NCBI RefSeq assembly: GCF_026627925.1
Contig: NZ_JAPNLE010000009.1
Coordinates: 1,240,001-1,304,000 of the forward strand
DNA length: 64,000 bases
Reading direction: 5' to 3'
From: Cupriavidus sp. D39
GTDB lineage: Bacteria; Pseudomonadota; Gammaproteobacteria; Burkholderiales; Burkholderiaceae
Both the position numbers and the translations under genes were made by a program. The notes beneath the pieces are model-generated. The model saw only the letters and a program-made list of their open reading frames with translations, made no database searches and had not been told where the DNA came from. Positions 1-9,112 of the stretch are shown here, one piece after another; position 1 is the first letter of the stretch; every line of letters starts with the position of its first letter.

Positions 1-208
1 GGCGGCAATCACCGGCACGCTGGTGAACCTGGCCGCCGGCGGCGGCGAGCGCAACGCCGTGCGTTTCGGCCATCCCTCGGGCACCTTGCGGGTGGGAGCC
101 GAAGCCAACCAGGTCGACGGCGAATGGACCGTGACCAAGGCCATCGCGAGCCGCAGCGCCCGGGTGCTGATGGAAGGATGGGTGCGCGTGCCCGGCGACG
201 CGTTCTGA
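1..208 (+). CDS. prpF: PrpF-family protein (2-methylaconitate isomerase-like), C-terminal end
   Basis: The reading frame is open from the first bases of the window, so only the last 68 or so residues are present. They include GHPSG and a closing ARVLMEGWV block, which are typical of the C-terminus of PrpF proteins. PrpF isomerises 2-methylaconitate in the 2-methylcitrate cycle of propionate breakdown. Other PrpF-fold isomerases share this tail, so the exact substrate is inferred. A strong hairpin follows about 130 bases downstream. Confidence 0.75.
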   Translation, partial: AAITGTLVNLAAGGGERNAVRFGHPSGTLRVGAEANQVDGEWTVTKAIASRSARVLMEGWVRVPGDAF

Positions 209-531
209 GGCCGGCTGACGCCGCGGCCTGGATTTCACCCCGGTGCGGGGCCGGCCACGGCGCCCGCTACCGGGAGTATCCCGGAGCTACCACTATCGGC
301 GCACCGGACAGGTCTCTCGCGGCTTGGCCTCGCCGTGTGAATGGCAGTCGGCTCGCGTAGCGAGCGGACTGCCATTTTCCATTCAAGCCTTACCTCTCGC
401 CCTGCAGGCTCGCCTGGCCCGCCGAAGCCGAGTGCGGCCGGAGTTGCGGGATCGCGCGAGATGGCACTGGTTTGGTCGTAAGGTGCAAATGCTTGGCGGT
501 TAATTGCGTTAGTGATTTCAAGCCAGGGATC
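209..531. other. Intergenic region between prpF and the thioesterase cluster
   Basis: This 323-base stretch holds the transcription terminator of the prpF-like gene. I see no convincing gene in the rest; open frames here have no recognisable protein character. Confidence 0.5.
340..378 (+). terminator. Rho-independent terminator after prpF
   Basis: Two 17-base arms at 340-356 and 360-376 pair with a single mismatch around a GTA loop. The stem is followed by a short T stretch. It lies downstream of the prpF stop and in its orientation. Confidence 0.7.
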
Positions 532-1035
532 TCAGTCGTGCGGCACAGGTGGCTTGGGGGTCTGTGCATCGACAGGCACGAGGATGACCTCGCCCGATGC
601 CACCAGCCGGAGTTCGCCGCCGGACTGCTCGGCGAACACTTCCGCCCTCGCAAACACCTGCCGCTTGCCCGCCTTGGTCACGCTGGCCCGCGCCACGAAT
701 GCCTGCCCCACGGCCGGCGCCATGCAGTTCACCGAATAGTGGGATGCCATCACCGGCCCCGCCACCGTGGTGGCCGCGAAACCGCAGGCGGTATCGACCA
801 GGGCGCCGATCACGCCCGCATGGAGGAATCCCGCGTATTGCGTGGCTTGGTCATGCCAGGCCATGCGAAGCTCCGCCGCTCCGCCCTCCGCGCGGATTAC
901 CTCGAAGCCGAGCCACCGGTTGAATGCGGCGGTCTGGTTGACGCGCTTGACCGCGTCCAGCGAATAGGCGCTCTTGGTGGTCGCGCTGGTGGTCGCGTTG
1001 GTCGTCGCGTTGGTGCTGTTCGTATTTGCTGTCAT
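532..1035 (-). CDS. PaaI-family hotdog thioesterase (1)
   Basis: A 167-residue protein of the PaaI/YbgC hotdog family, which hydrolyses acyl-CoA thioesters in the cytoplasm. The core shows HAGVIGALVDTACGF, the usual hotdog helix with its catalytic acidic residue, and a following beta-sheet stretch (AFVARASVTKAGKRQVFARA). The first 22 or so residues are a low-complexity Thr/Asn/Ala run (TNATTNATTSATT) coded by tandem repeats, so the true start could be further in. It is the last of two co-directional thioesterase genes transcribed away from a TetR regulator. The substrate cannot be read from sequence. Confidence 0.85.
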   Translation of the reverse strand: MTANTNSTNATTNATTSATTKSAYSLDAVKRVNQTAAFNRWLGFEVIRAEGGAAELRMAWHDQATQYAGFLHAGVIGALVDTACGFAATTVAGPVMASHYSVNCMAPAVGQAFVARASVTKAGKRQVFARAEVFAEQSGGELRLVASGEVILVPVDAQTPKPPVPHD

Positions 1036-1071
1036 TGCATTACCCTGCCTGGTTGAGATCCAAGGAAAAAC

Positions 1072-1509
1072 TCACTGCATGGCCCGGAAGGTCGCGTTGG
1101 CCCTGGCGCAAGCCACGCCGTCGGCGGTGACGAAAGCCTGGGCAAAGCACAGCGTCCCGCCGACCTTGGTGAACGACGTTTCGAACAGCAGCCACTGCCC
1201 GATCCGTGCCACGCCGAGGAAGTCGATCGACAGGTTCACGGTGACCAGGCTGCGCGGCTCGGCGAACTGCATGCCGCACGACAGCCCCATGGCGTTGTCC
1301 GCCAGGGCCGTGATCAGCCCGCCATGGGCAAAGCCGCGCGCATTGGTGTGGGCCTGGGCGAGCTTCACCGCCAGCACGATGGCCTGGTCCGAGCGTTTCG
1401 AGTACAACGGCTCCCAAGGGTCGGTCAGCGGACTATGGCGAAAATGCGGCGCAAAGCCGGGCGGAAGATCGGCGGGAAGTGCGGCATGCTCGGCCGTGGG
1501 GCTGGTCAT
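1072..1509 (-). CDS. PaaI-family hotdog thioesterase (2)
   Basis: A 145-residue hotdog thioesterase with the core ARGFAHGGLITALADNAMG. I chose the ATG at 1509 because a GGAGAC ribosome site sits just upstream; the frame stays open further 5' but without protein character. It ends 36 bases before thioesterase (1) and probably forms an operon with it. It diverges from the TetR gene, with a palindromic operator in the gap, so it is likely repressed by that regulator. Like its neighbour it probably acts on an acyl-CoA. Confidence 0.87.
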   Translation of the reverse strand: MTSPTAEHAALPADLPPGFAPHFRHSPLTDPWEPLYSKRSDQAIVLAVKLAQAHTNARGFAHGGLITALADNAMGLSCGMQFAEPRSLVTVNLSIDFLGVARIGQWLLFETSFTKVGGTLCFAQAFVTADGVACARANATFRAMQ

Positions 1510-1567
1510 CGTGGTGTCTCCTGGTCGGATCGGTGAGGCTGCGATTGCCCCACCACTATTTTTAATG

Positions 1568-1579
1568 TAGACCAGTCTA
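1568..1579. promoter_or_regulatory. TetR operator of LmrA/YxaF type
   Basis: TAGAC-CA-GTCTA is a perfect 5-bp inverted repeat with a 2-bp spacer, flanked by AT-rich sequence (TATATAATT). It lies between the divergent thioesterase and TetR starts. The same core (TAGACCAGTCTA) is the known box of LmrA/YxaF-group TetR proteins, the group that the adjacent regulator resembles. Confidence 0.7.
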
Positions 1580-1629
1580 TATAATTCTCGAGGGATAACA
1601 ACCCCTCCAACAACCGAGGACTTCGTCAC

Positions 1630-2232
1630 ATGGCCGCTCAAGCCAAGCACCGGGACAAGATCATCCGCTCCGCCGCCGTGCTCTTTCGCCGCTACGGCTA
1701 TGCCGCCAGCGGCACCAACGACATCGTCGCACTGAGCGGTGCGCCGAAAGGCTCGCTCTATCACTACTTCCCGCGAGGTAAGGAGCAGATCGCCGAGGAA
1801 GTCATCGCGTACGCCGGGGAACTGGTGCGTACGACGCTCGCGCAGCTATGCGCCGAGCATGAGTCGCCCGGGGCGATCGTGCGCGCTTATGGGGTGTTGA
1901 TGGCCGGGTGGATGGCGCAGTCCGATTACCGCGACGGCTGCCCGATCTCGACCATCCTGCTGGAAATCGCTCCCGAAGCCGAGGGCGTCGCAGCGGCCGG
2001 CAACGCGGCGTTTGCCGCCTGGGAGGCTGTGCTTGCCGACGCCTTCGCCGCGCATGGAATTCCGCGGGCGCGCGCCACCGAACTCGCCGGCCTGGTGATC
2101 TGCGGCTGGCAAGGGGCGCTGACGCTCGCCAAGGTGGCCAAGAGCGGGCAACCGATCCGGCGGGCGGTGGATGAACTGGCGCGGCAGCTCGATGCCGAGC
2201 CGCTGAACATAGTCCAGGACCAGCTTGGCTGA
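1630..2232 (+). CDS. TetR-family regulator, LmrA/YxaF-like
   Basis: A 200-residue one-component repressor. The N-terminal helix-turn-helix spans about residues 8-50 (RDKIIRSAAVLFRRYGYAA, then APKGSLYHYFPRGKEQ). The C-terminal part has the DGCPISTILLE segment seen in the LmrA/YxaF subgroup, which binds small aromatic or flavonoid ligands. A GAGGA site lies 9 bases before the ATG. It faces two thioesterase genes across a matching operator and probably represses them and itself. Confidence 0.88.
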   Translation: MAAQAKHRDKIIRSAAVLFRRYGYAASGTNDIVALSGAPKGSLYHYFPRGKEQIAEEVIAYAGELVRTTLAQLCAEHESPGAIVRAYGVLMAGWMAQSDYRDGCPISTILLEIAPEAEGVAAAGNAAFAAWEAVLADAFAAHGIPRARATELAGLVICGWQGALTLAKVAKSGQPIRRAVDELARQLDAEPLNIVQDQLG

Positions 2233-2395
2233 CTGAGTGCGCACGTTCATAGGTGGCCCTCGCCAAGGATGCGATCCAGAATTTCAACATTGCGAACGTG
2301 AGGGCCTCCAACGTGACCCTCAATGACAAGGTCGGGGCGTGCTTCCAGGCCATCGTCGCGCAAGGGCCGGTGGCGTCAGGATCCCGTCCCCTCTC

Positions 2396-2872
2396 TCAGA
2401 ACAAAGCACTGCTCATCAAGGCCTTGGCCACCAGTTCGACCTGGTTCTCCCCTTCCGCGTAGACCGAGACCTCGGTCACCACCTGGCGGCGCCCTCGCCT
2501 CACCACGTTGGCGACGGCGCGCAGGTCGGCCGCGCGGGCCGCTTCGAGATACTGGATGTTCAGCGAACTGGTGGCGCCGCCGCGCAGCTTATCTGCATCG
2601 GCGCCCGAAGCCGCAGCCGCCGCGCCCGCGACGTCGATCAGGGTGGCGATCACGCCGCCGTGCACGATCTCGCCAACCGTCACGTTGGCCGCGCTGAAGG
2701 GCAGCAGCAGCTCCACCTGGTCCACGGCCAGCACATCCAGCGCAATGCCCAAGGCACGCGCCACGGGCGAGCCCATCAGCACCTGCTCCACGGTGTGGCG
2801 GATGCGCGAATCGATAGGCGGCGAGGCGGCGGTGCTTGCAGCGCTGGACAAGGCGGGGATCAGGGACAGCAT
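2396..2872 (-). CDS. PaaI-family hotdog thioesterase (3)
   Basis: A 158-residue hotdog thioesterase with GEIVHGGVIATLIDVAG as the active-site helix and a C-terminal strand RGRRQVVTEVSVYAEGE. An alanine/serine-rich N-terminus precedes the domain. It converges on the TetR gene, making three paralogous thioesterases within 2.4 kb. The three sequences are clearly divergent, so this is not a recent duplication. Confidence 0.85.
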   Translation of the reverse strand: MLSLIPALSSAASTAASPPIDSRIRHTVEQVLMGSPVARALGIALDVLAVDQVELLLPFSAANVTVGEIVHGGVIATLIDVAGAAAAASGADADKLRGGATSSLNIQYLEAARAADLRAVANVVRRGRRQVVTEVSVYAEGENQVELVAKALMSSALF

Positions 2873-2990
2873 GGGGGCTCCTCAGGGTGATCGGTAGTTC
2901 AGGCTCGCTCCAGCTTATGCGCACCGGCGGAGCGGCTCAATAACCTTGCAGGTAATCGGCTGGCAGCCAAGACCGGCCCATCCACCCGTT

Positions 2991-2996
2991 TATAAT
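2991..2996 (+). promoter_or_regulatory. Possible -10 box for the DUF1289 gene
   Basis: A perfect TATAAT lies 31 bases before the chosen DUF1289 start. I see no good -35 at the usual spacing, so this is tentative. Confidence 0.35.
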
Positions 2997-3026
2997 GGGC
3001 GCCCATCCGTCCCGCCACCCAGCCGC

Positions 3027-3305
3027 ATGCCGTCAAACCCGCAAGACCCCAGCCAATCCGCCCAGCAATCCAGTGGGCAGCCGGAGTCACAGCCAGGCCA
3101 ACCCCGCGGCGACGAAAGCCTGTTCGACCGCCCGGACAGCCCGTGCATCGGCATCTGCTCGACCTTGTTCGACGAGATTTGCCAGGGTTGCGGCCGCAGC
3201 GCGATGGAAGTCAGCAACTGGGTCTTCATGGACGATGCGGAAAAGCAGGTGGTGTGGGAGCGCATCACGCGCGAGGGCAAGGGCAAGCGCTTCCGCCAGG
3301 GCTGA
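3027..3305 (+). CDS. DUF1289 family small cysteine protein
   Basis: A 92-residue protein with SPCIGICSTLFDEICQGCGR, the four-cysteine signature of DUF1289 (YdhL-like) proteins, followed by the conserved EVSNW segment. The cysteines suggest a metal site, but the function is unknown. The start at 3027 is preferred over an upstream in-frame ATG at 2946, because a TATAAT box lies between the two and would make the shorter form the translated one. The N-terminal 35 residues are Gln/Ser/Pro-rich and probably disordered. Confidence 0.85.
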   Translation: MPSNPQDPSQSAQQSSGQPESQPGQPRGDESLFDRPDSPCIGICSTLFDEICQGCGRSAMEVSNWVFMDDAEKQVVWERITREGKGKRFRQG

Positions 3306-3335
3306 TTCTCCCTTCCCTCGGTGGCCAGCGTTGGC

Positions 3336-4042
3336 TCAACCGCCTGCCAGCCGCCGCTCCATATCCTCCACCTCGCGCCGCTCCAGCCGCTGGCGCGCCA
3401 GCTTGCGCCAGTTCTCGGCCAGTGCCGGCAGCGCCGCCATGGCGGCCAGGGCGCCCGCATCCAGCCGATCCACATACAGCACGTGCAGCAGCCGCTGCAG
3501 GCTCCAGTCCGGACTCGGCCGCTCGACCAGCATCAGGCTGTCGCCCCGCCTCAGGTCGCCCGCCTCCAGCACCCGGTAGTACCAGCCCGTGCGCAGGCTT
3601 TGCTGCACCGCGCGCGCCATGCCGGCGTGCCCGAATCGATGGTTCAGCTTCCAGCAGGGCTGGCGTGCCTGCGACACCTCGACCAACGCCCCGCCCAGGC
3701 GAAAGCGATCGCCAATGCAGACGTCGGCCTCGGTCAGGCCGGCGGTGCTCACGTTCTCGCCAAACGCACCGGGCCGCGCGAGCACCTCGGCAGCCTGCGT
3801 GGATAGCGGCGCGAGCGCCTGGCGCCAGGCCGGATAGTGATCGAAGGCGTAGTGGTGGATGGCCTTTTCCGGGCCGCCATGGTGCTTGGGGTCTCCTGCC
3901 CGTCTCCGGCCAACCCCAGCATGGTGACGCGCACCGCCGCGTCAACCGCATGCTTGTCGATGCCGCTGGGTACGCCCTTGGGCCCAAACGGGCGCACAGT
4001 GCCCAGCAGCGCGCAATCGATGGCAATGTCCACCTCGGTCAT
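3336..4042 (-). pseudogene. MOSC-domain protein (YiiM-like), one-base frameshift
   Basis: The N-terminal part (from 4042) reads VRPFGPKGVPSGIDKHAVD and GLAGDGQ, and the C-terminal part reads GAFGENVSTAGLTEADVCIGD and ARQPCWKLN. Both belong to one YiiM-like MOSC protein of about 235 residues, including the conserved cysteine. The frames join near 3895 if one G is added, which restores GDGQGDPKHHGGPEKAIHHY. MOSC proteins use molybdenum cofactor or related sulfur carriers; YiiM acts in N-hydroxylated base detoxification. The start overlaps the upstream acylase stop by ATGA, implying coupled translation. Confidence 0.8.
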
Positions 4043-6501
4043 CGCCTGCCGGCCGGTTGCAGCACCAGCGTATCGAAGGCCTCATTGCCCGGCGCGCGGC
4101 GGCCCGGCGCCATGGTGATGTACTGCACCGCGGCCCACTTGTCGGTCCAGTCGCGGTAGTGGGTCGACATCACGTTGCCCGACTGCCCGGTCGAATCCAT
4201 GAAGCGCGACTCGGCCAGGTCGGACAGGTCGTAGATGGCACGCAGGCTGGCCGCGTGCACGCTCTCGAACGGCGCCGCCTCGTCGCGCAGATTGTGGCGT
4301 CCCACGTTGACCGTATAGGTGTCGCCGCCACTGGGTACCTTGACGTTGAACAAACCCGCCAGGTAAGGCTGCTTGCCGAACGGCTTGTGCTCGGACCGGG
4401 CTGCATGCGCCTTGCCCCAGCGCCAGCGCTCGGGCTTGTCGCCGTAGCGGCGGTCCAGGTCGGCAATGGCCAGGCGCCAGGCGCTGGCGATGGCGTCGTC
4501 GCAGCTCTCCTGGGTGGGCGTCTTGCTGTCGTCGCACCAGAACGCGCCCTGCCCCCGCGGATTTCGCAACACGTTGAGCATGGGCTGTTGCACGTTACGC
4601 TGCTCCCACAGGCGGTTGAACAGCGTATCTCCCACCTTGTCCTCGAACAACACGCGCGACAGCTCGCGCAGCCATGCGGTTGCCACCAGCGGCTCGGACA
4701 GCCCGGCCTGCATATCGCCGTCCCATTTGCGCAGCGACTCGATCAGCGCGCGCTCGCGCTGTGGCAGCGCCGGATTGCTGGCGAAGGGAGATGCCAGCAG
4801 CAGCGGCAAGGCGTCGCGCACGGCCAGCGAGAGCGTGTCTTTCTGGATCGCGCCAAAGCTGTCCATGGTGTGCCGCTCGGTGGCGTCGATCAGCGTGCGG
4901 ATGCGCTGGTAGCGATACGGCACGGTCCATTCGCTGGTCAGGAAGTACGGGTAGTCGTCCTCGACGATCTTCTGGTTGGCGGTGGCGATCACGCCCTCGG
5001 GCGGATTGAAGCTGCGCGGCAACTGCTCGAACGGGATGAAGCCGGTCCAGTCGTAGCGCGCATCCCAGCCGGGGGCCGGCGCCAACCCCTTCAGGTCATT
5101 GTCGGCGCGGCGCAGCGGCACACGGCCGGGCGCGATAAAGCCGATGTTGCCATCGACGTCGGCGTAGACGATGTTCTGCTGTGGCGAATGGAAATCGCGC
5201 AGCGCTGCCAGGAAGCTGGCCCAGTCGGTGGCGCGGTTCAGCGCCAGCCCGGCCTGCACGGTCCGGTCGTCGGCACGCAGCGCGGTCCACTGGAAGGCCA
5301 CCACGTACTGCGCGCCGAGCGGGGCCGCGGCGGTCGCCACCGGCTCGACCGCATCGGAGATCACCGGGCCGTGGCGGGTCTCGCGCACGTTCAGCGTCAC
5401 GTCGGGCGCACCCTTGACGTGGATGGTCTCGGTGCGCGTGATGAAGTCTGCCCAGCCGTCCGGAGTCTGGTAGCGCTGCGTGCTGCCAGGCTGCAAGCGC
5501 TCGATATAGAGATCCTGCACGTCCGGCGCGGTATTGGTGAAACCCCACGCGATGCGCTGGTTGTGCCCGAGCACCACCGCCGGCATGCCGGGCAGCGTGG
5601 CGCCCGTGACATCCAGCCCGGGAGCCTGCAGCTGGGCGAAGTACCACAGCGCCGGCGCCTGCAGCCCGAGGTGCGGATCATTGGCCAGCAGCGGCTTGCC
5701 CGAACGGGTATGAGCGCCCGACACCACCCAGTTGTTCGAGCCCATGCCCTCCACGTAACCCGCCGGCGCCCGCTGCTCGACGCGCGCCATGGCCGTGGCC
5801 AGCGGCGCCAGGTGCCGGTAGAGATTGCCGTAGTCCATGGTGCGCAGCGGCCGATCGCCGGGATAAGGCGCCAGCAGCTCATTGATGCGCGCCACCGGCA
5901 GCACCTGCGCCAGCCGCATGCGCAGCGTCTCCTGGGTCCAGTTGCCGCCCAGGTCCCACGCCATCATGGTCTGCCAGGCCAGCGTATCGGCCGGCTCCCA
6001 GTGCTCGGGCCGGGTGCGCAGAAGCAGGAACTCCGGCGGCAACGGTCCCTTGTGGCCATCGATATAGGCATTCACGCCATCGGCATAGGCCTGCAGCACG
6101 GCCCGGGTCTCGGCAGAGGATTGGGTCAGGATGGCCTCGGCGTTGCGCCGCACGCCCAGGGTACGCAGGAAGCGGTCGGTATCCAGCGCGCTCGGCCCCA
6201 GGATTTCCGCCAGGCGACCGGACACGATGCGCTTGCTCATCTGCAACTGCCACAGCCTATCCTGCGCGTGGACGAAGCCGAGCGCAAAGTAGGCATCCTG
6301 CGCATTGGCCGCCTTGATATGCGGCACGGCATGGCGGTCCCGAACGATCGATACGCCATCACGCAGGCCGGGCAGCTTCAGCGTGCCCGCGGTCTGCGGC
6401 TGCGATGCCTGGCGATACCAGACATAAGCGCCAAACGCGCCGACCAGCAGCAGCACCGCCAGCGTCAATACCAGCCAGGTCAGCCGTTTCAACCAACGCA
6501 T
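4039..6501 (-). CDS. Penicillin acylase-family N-terminal nucleophile hydrolase
   Basis: An 820-residue precursor. Residues 5-28 form a signal or anchor helix. The alpha-chain region precedes the autoprocessing site at about G254/S255 (EGMGSNNWVVSG), where the new N-terminal Ser is the nucleophile. It is followed by the beta-chain with NDPHL and the FTNTAPDVQDLY block. The family cleaves side-chain amides: beta-lactams, acyl-homoserine lactones or other N-acyl amines. The length fits quorum-quenching AHL acylases, but the substrate is not certain. It overlaps the downstream MOSC gene by 4 bases. Confidence 0.9.
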   Translation of the reverse strand: MRWLKRLTWLVLTLAVLLLVGAFGAYVWYRQASQPQTAGTLKLPGLRDGVSIVRDRHAVPHIKAANAQDAYFALGFVHAQDRLWQLQMSKRIVSGRLAEILGPSALDTDRFLRTLGVRRNAEAILTQSSAETRAVLQAYADGVNAYIDGHKGPLPPEFLLLRTRPEHWEPADTLAWQTMMAWDLGGNWTQETLRMRLAQVLPVARINELLAPYPGDRPLRTMDYGNLYRHLAPLATAMARVEQRAPAGYVEGMGSNNWVVSGAHTRSGKPLLANDPHLGLQAPALWYFAQLQAPGLDVTGATLPGMPAVVLGHNQRIAWGFTNTAPDVQDLYIERLQPGSTQRYQTPDGWADFITRTETIHVKGAPDVTLNVRETRHGPVISDAVEPVATAAAPLGAQYVVAFQWTALRADDRTVQAGLALNRATDWASFLAALRDFHSPQQNIVYADVDGNIGFIAPGRVPLRRADNDLKGLAPAPGWDARYDWTGFIPFEQLPRSFNPPEGVIATANQKIVEDDYPYFLTSEWTVPYRYQRIRTLIDATERHTMDSFGAIQKDTLSLAVRDALPLLLASPFASNPALPQRERALIESLRKWDGDMQAGLSEPLVATAWLRELSRVLFEDKVGDTLFNRLWEQRNVQQPMLNVLRNPRGQGAFWCDDSKTPTQESCDDAIASAWRLAIADLDRRYGDKPERWRWGKAHAARSEHKPFGKQPYLAGLFNVKVPSGGDTYTVNVGRHNLRDEAAPFESVHAASLRAIYDLSDLAESRFMDSTGQSGNVMSTHYRDWTDKWAAVQYITMAPGRRAPGNEAFDTLVLQPAGRR

Positions 6502-6710
6502 CGATCCCTCTCCCCGCGTGGCGTGCCGCGCCCGCGTTCTTATTTATGTTTTTGGTCCCGTGTATCTTGCCCCGTCTGCAGGCCCGCAGCCCGCTTGCAG
6601 GCCAATGGAACTCCGGCATTATCGCCGAATCATGAATCCGGCCAACGTGAAATCGGCCAACGACTCAGTCAACCAGCCGGCCAAGTAGCCGGCCAGCGAA
6701 GCGGCCCATG

Positions 6711-6735
6711 AAAAATGCCCGGACCAGCCGGGCAT
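6711..6735 (-). terminator. Rho-independent terminator after the aldehyde dehydrogenase
   Basis: Arms ATGCCCGG (6715-6722) and CCGGGCAT (6728-6735) pair around a five-base loop. Read on the minus strand, the stem is followed by TTTTT. A second GC-rich hairpin (GCGAAGGCGGG with its complement) lies between it and the gene stop. Confidence 0.75.
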
Positions 6736-6795
6736 CGTTCCTCGCGCGAAGGCGGGGGCGCACGGGTCAGCGCCCGCCTTCGCCAGCCTCCGGCC

Positions 6796-8229
6796 TCAGG
6801 CGGCCGGCTTCTTCATTTGCAGCGACTTGTACTCGAGGAATTCCTCAAGCCCGTACTTGCCGGCCTCGCGCCCGTTGCCGGACTGCTTGTAGCCGCCAAA
6901 CGGCGCCTGCATGTTGAACGGGCCGCCGTTGATGTCGACCTGGCCGGTGCGGATACGGCGCGCCACGCGGATGGCGCGCGCCTCGTCGCCCGACCACACG
7001 CCGCCGCCCAGCCCGTAGATGCTGTCGTTGGCGATGCGCACGGCATCTTCCTCGGTGTCGTAGCAGATGATCGACAGCACCGGGCCGAAGATCTCTTCCT
7101 GCGCCACCGTGGCCTTGGGATCGACATTGCCCAGCACCGTCGGCTTGACGAAGAAGCCCTTGTCCAGGCCTTCCGGCGCCTCCGGGCCGCCGGCTACCAG
7201 TTCCGCGCCCTCGTTGATGCCGCGCTGGATATAGCCGGTCACGCGGTCCTTCTGCGCGGCCGAGATCAGCGGGCCGAGCCGGCTGGTTTCCAGCAACGGG
7301 TCGCCCACGGTATAGCCTTCGACCACCTTCTTGGCGATCGCCTTGACCTCGTCGTAGCGTGCGCGCGGCACCAGCATGCGGGTGTGCGCCGAGCAGGTCT
7401 GCCCGGAGTTGAGGAAGCAGGCGCCAACGGTACCCTTGACCGCGGCAGCCAGGTCCGCGTCATCCAGGATCACCGAGGCGGACTTGCCGCCCAGCTCCAG
7501 CGCGACGCGCTTGACACTCTGCGCGCCCAGCTCGGACACGCGCTTGCCGGCGCGCGTGGAACCCGTGAACGACACCATGTCCACTTCCGGGTGGCTGGCC
7601 AGTACCTCGCCCACCACCGGGCCATAGCCGGTGACCAGGTTGAACACGCCCGGCGGCAGCCCGGCGGCTTCGATCACTTCAGCCAGCACGAAGGCATTGA
7701 GCGGCGCCACTTCCGACGGCTTGAGCACCACGGTGCAGCCCGCGGCCAGCGCCGGCGCCACTTTCAGCGTGATCTGGTTGAGCGGGTAGTTCCACGGCGT
7801 AATGGCCGCGACCACGCCCACCGGCTCGCGAACCACCAGCGAATTGCCGACTTCTTCCTCGAACGCGAAGGTATCGAGCAGCTTGGCGGCCTGCGCCCAG
7901 TTGTAGACCGGGCCGCCCACCTGGATGGCGCGCGCCAGCTTGATCGGCATGCCGACTTCGCCGGCGATCAGCTGCGCCAGTTCTTCGCTGCGCTCCTTGA
8001 GGCCCTCCGCAATCTTGCGGATATAGCCCGCGCGCACGCTGGGCGGCGTGGCCGACCAGCTGTCGAAGGCGGCCCGCGCTGCCTGGATGGCATCCTCGGC
8101 GTCGCGCGCGTGGCCTTCGGGGATGCGGCCCATGACGGCTTCGGTCGTGGAGTGGATGACGTTGATCAGGCCGGTACCGTGCGGGGCAATCCACTTACCG
8201 TTGATAAAGAGTTTGTCTCGTTGTTGCAT
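6796..8229 (-). CDS. NAD(P)-dependent aldehyde dehydrogenase
   Basis: A 477-residue soluble enzyme of the ALDH superfamily, oxidising an aldehyde to its acid. Visible landmarks are N147 in TPWNYP, E245 in LELGGKS, the catalytic C279 in NSGQTCSA, and the late EEIFGPVL motif. The start at 8229 ([13 protein letters not shown]) matches the family; the open frame further upstream has no protein character. It is a single gene with its own terminator. The actual aldehyde cannot be predicted. Confidence 0.92.
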   Translation of the reverse strand: MQQRDKLFINGKWIAPHGTGLINVIHSTTEAVMGRIPEGHARDAEDAIQAARAAFDSWSATPPSVRAGYIRKIAEGLKERSEELAQLIAGEVGMPIKLARAIQVGGPVYNWAQAAKLLDTFAFEEEVGNSLVVREPVGVVAAITPWNYPLNQITLKVAPALAAGCTVVLKPSEVAPLNAFVLAEVIEAAGLPPGVFNLVTGYGPVVGEVLASHPEVDMVSFTGSTRAGKRVSELGAQSVKRVALELGGKSASVILDDADLAAAVKGTVGACFLNSGQTCSAHTRMLVPRARYDEVKAIAKKVVEGYTVGDPLLETSRLGPLISAAQKDRVTGYIQRGINEGAELVAGGPEAPEGLDKGFFVKPTVLGNVDPKATVAQEEIFGPVLSIICYDTEEDAVRIANDSIYGLGGGVWSGDEARAIRVARRIRTGQVDINGGPFNMQAPFGGYKQSGNGREAGKYGLEEFLEYKSLQMKKPAA

Positions 8230-8428
8230 GGCCACAGTTTTCAGTTGGGTGAATAGGCGGGTGCAAATTTTGTTACTTTTATGGTGCACCACATTGTAGT
8301 GCGCTTTGGCGACTCGTTTTTTTGCAGCGCGCCAGCGTCCCAAACAACGTGGCGATAATCGGCCGGCGAGCCGCATGACGCCAAGTGCGGCCCACCGCAC
8401 GGCGCGGCCTATCACAATGGAGCGAGAC

Positions 8429-9041
8429 ATGACCGACCCGGTTTTTCATAAGACCGAGCAAGGCCATGACGAAATCCGCACGCGCGCACGCAAGCTGGAC
8501 CATAAGTTGCGCGCCTTGCTGCTGATCGTCAATGGAGAGCGCCGCCGCAGCGAATTGCTGGCCCAGACCGGCGGCATGGGCGTCGGGCCTGAGGCCATCG
8601 ACGCCCTGCTGGCTGCCGGGCTGATCCGCGCGCAGGATGCGCAGCAGCCAGCGCCAACGGTTACCAGCCCGCCAAACCCGCCCGCCAGCATGGCTGACCA
8701 TGGCGATGCCGAGGCCGACAGCCTGTTCTCCATGTACGGAATGCGTGGTGCCAATGTGCAGTTACGGGACGACGCCTTGCTGGCGCAAGCCCCTCCAAGC
8801 CACCGGCGGTGCCTACCAGCAGCTTTATCACTTCTATACGGACGTCATCGGCCATCACCTGGGCCTGCGCGGCTACCTGCTGCAGGTCAAGGTGGAAAAG
8901 GCCGGCAGTCCGGCGGAACTGGCGGCATTGCGCGATCCGCTATACAGCGCCCTGCACAAGGCCAAAGGCGAGATCACTGCCGGCGCCATCATCGACCAGC
9001 TCGACAGGATGATGCGCGACAACGGGCAGGCATCGGCCTGA
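8429..9041 (+). pseudogene. Unrecognised protein of about 204 residues, one-base frameshift
   Basis: The 5' frame begins [20 protein letters not shown] and reads well to about residue 120. The 3' frame then continues with GGAYQQLYHFYTDVIGHHLG and ends DQLDRMMRDNGQASA. The frames join by removing one C in the CCCC run at 8790-8793, the only case here of a surplus base. The predicted product is soluble and mostly helical, with a Pro-rich linker in the middle. I do not recognise the family. A GGAG lies just upstream of the ATG, and a shared terminator follows. Confidence 0.65.
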
Positions 9042-9057
9042 GCGGATGCGACCACAA

Positions 9058-9094
9058 AAACAAGAAGGGCCGCGCTTGGCGGCCCTTCTTGTTT
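9058..9094. terminator. Bidirectional terminator
   Basis: Perfect 16-base arms at 9058-9073 and 9079-9094 (AAACAAGAAGGGCCGC and its complement) surround a 5-base loop, with A/T at both outer ends. It sits between the convergent 8.4-kb gene and ybiT and can stop both. Confidence 0.85.
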
Positions 9095-9112
9095 GCCCGA
9101 GGCTTTTACTGC

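Noticed and set aside
4057..6711. 884-codon plus-strand frame
   Set aside because: It is the shadow of the penicillin acylase gene and shows His/Arg/Gln-rich composition typical of antisense frames.
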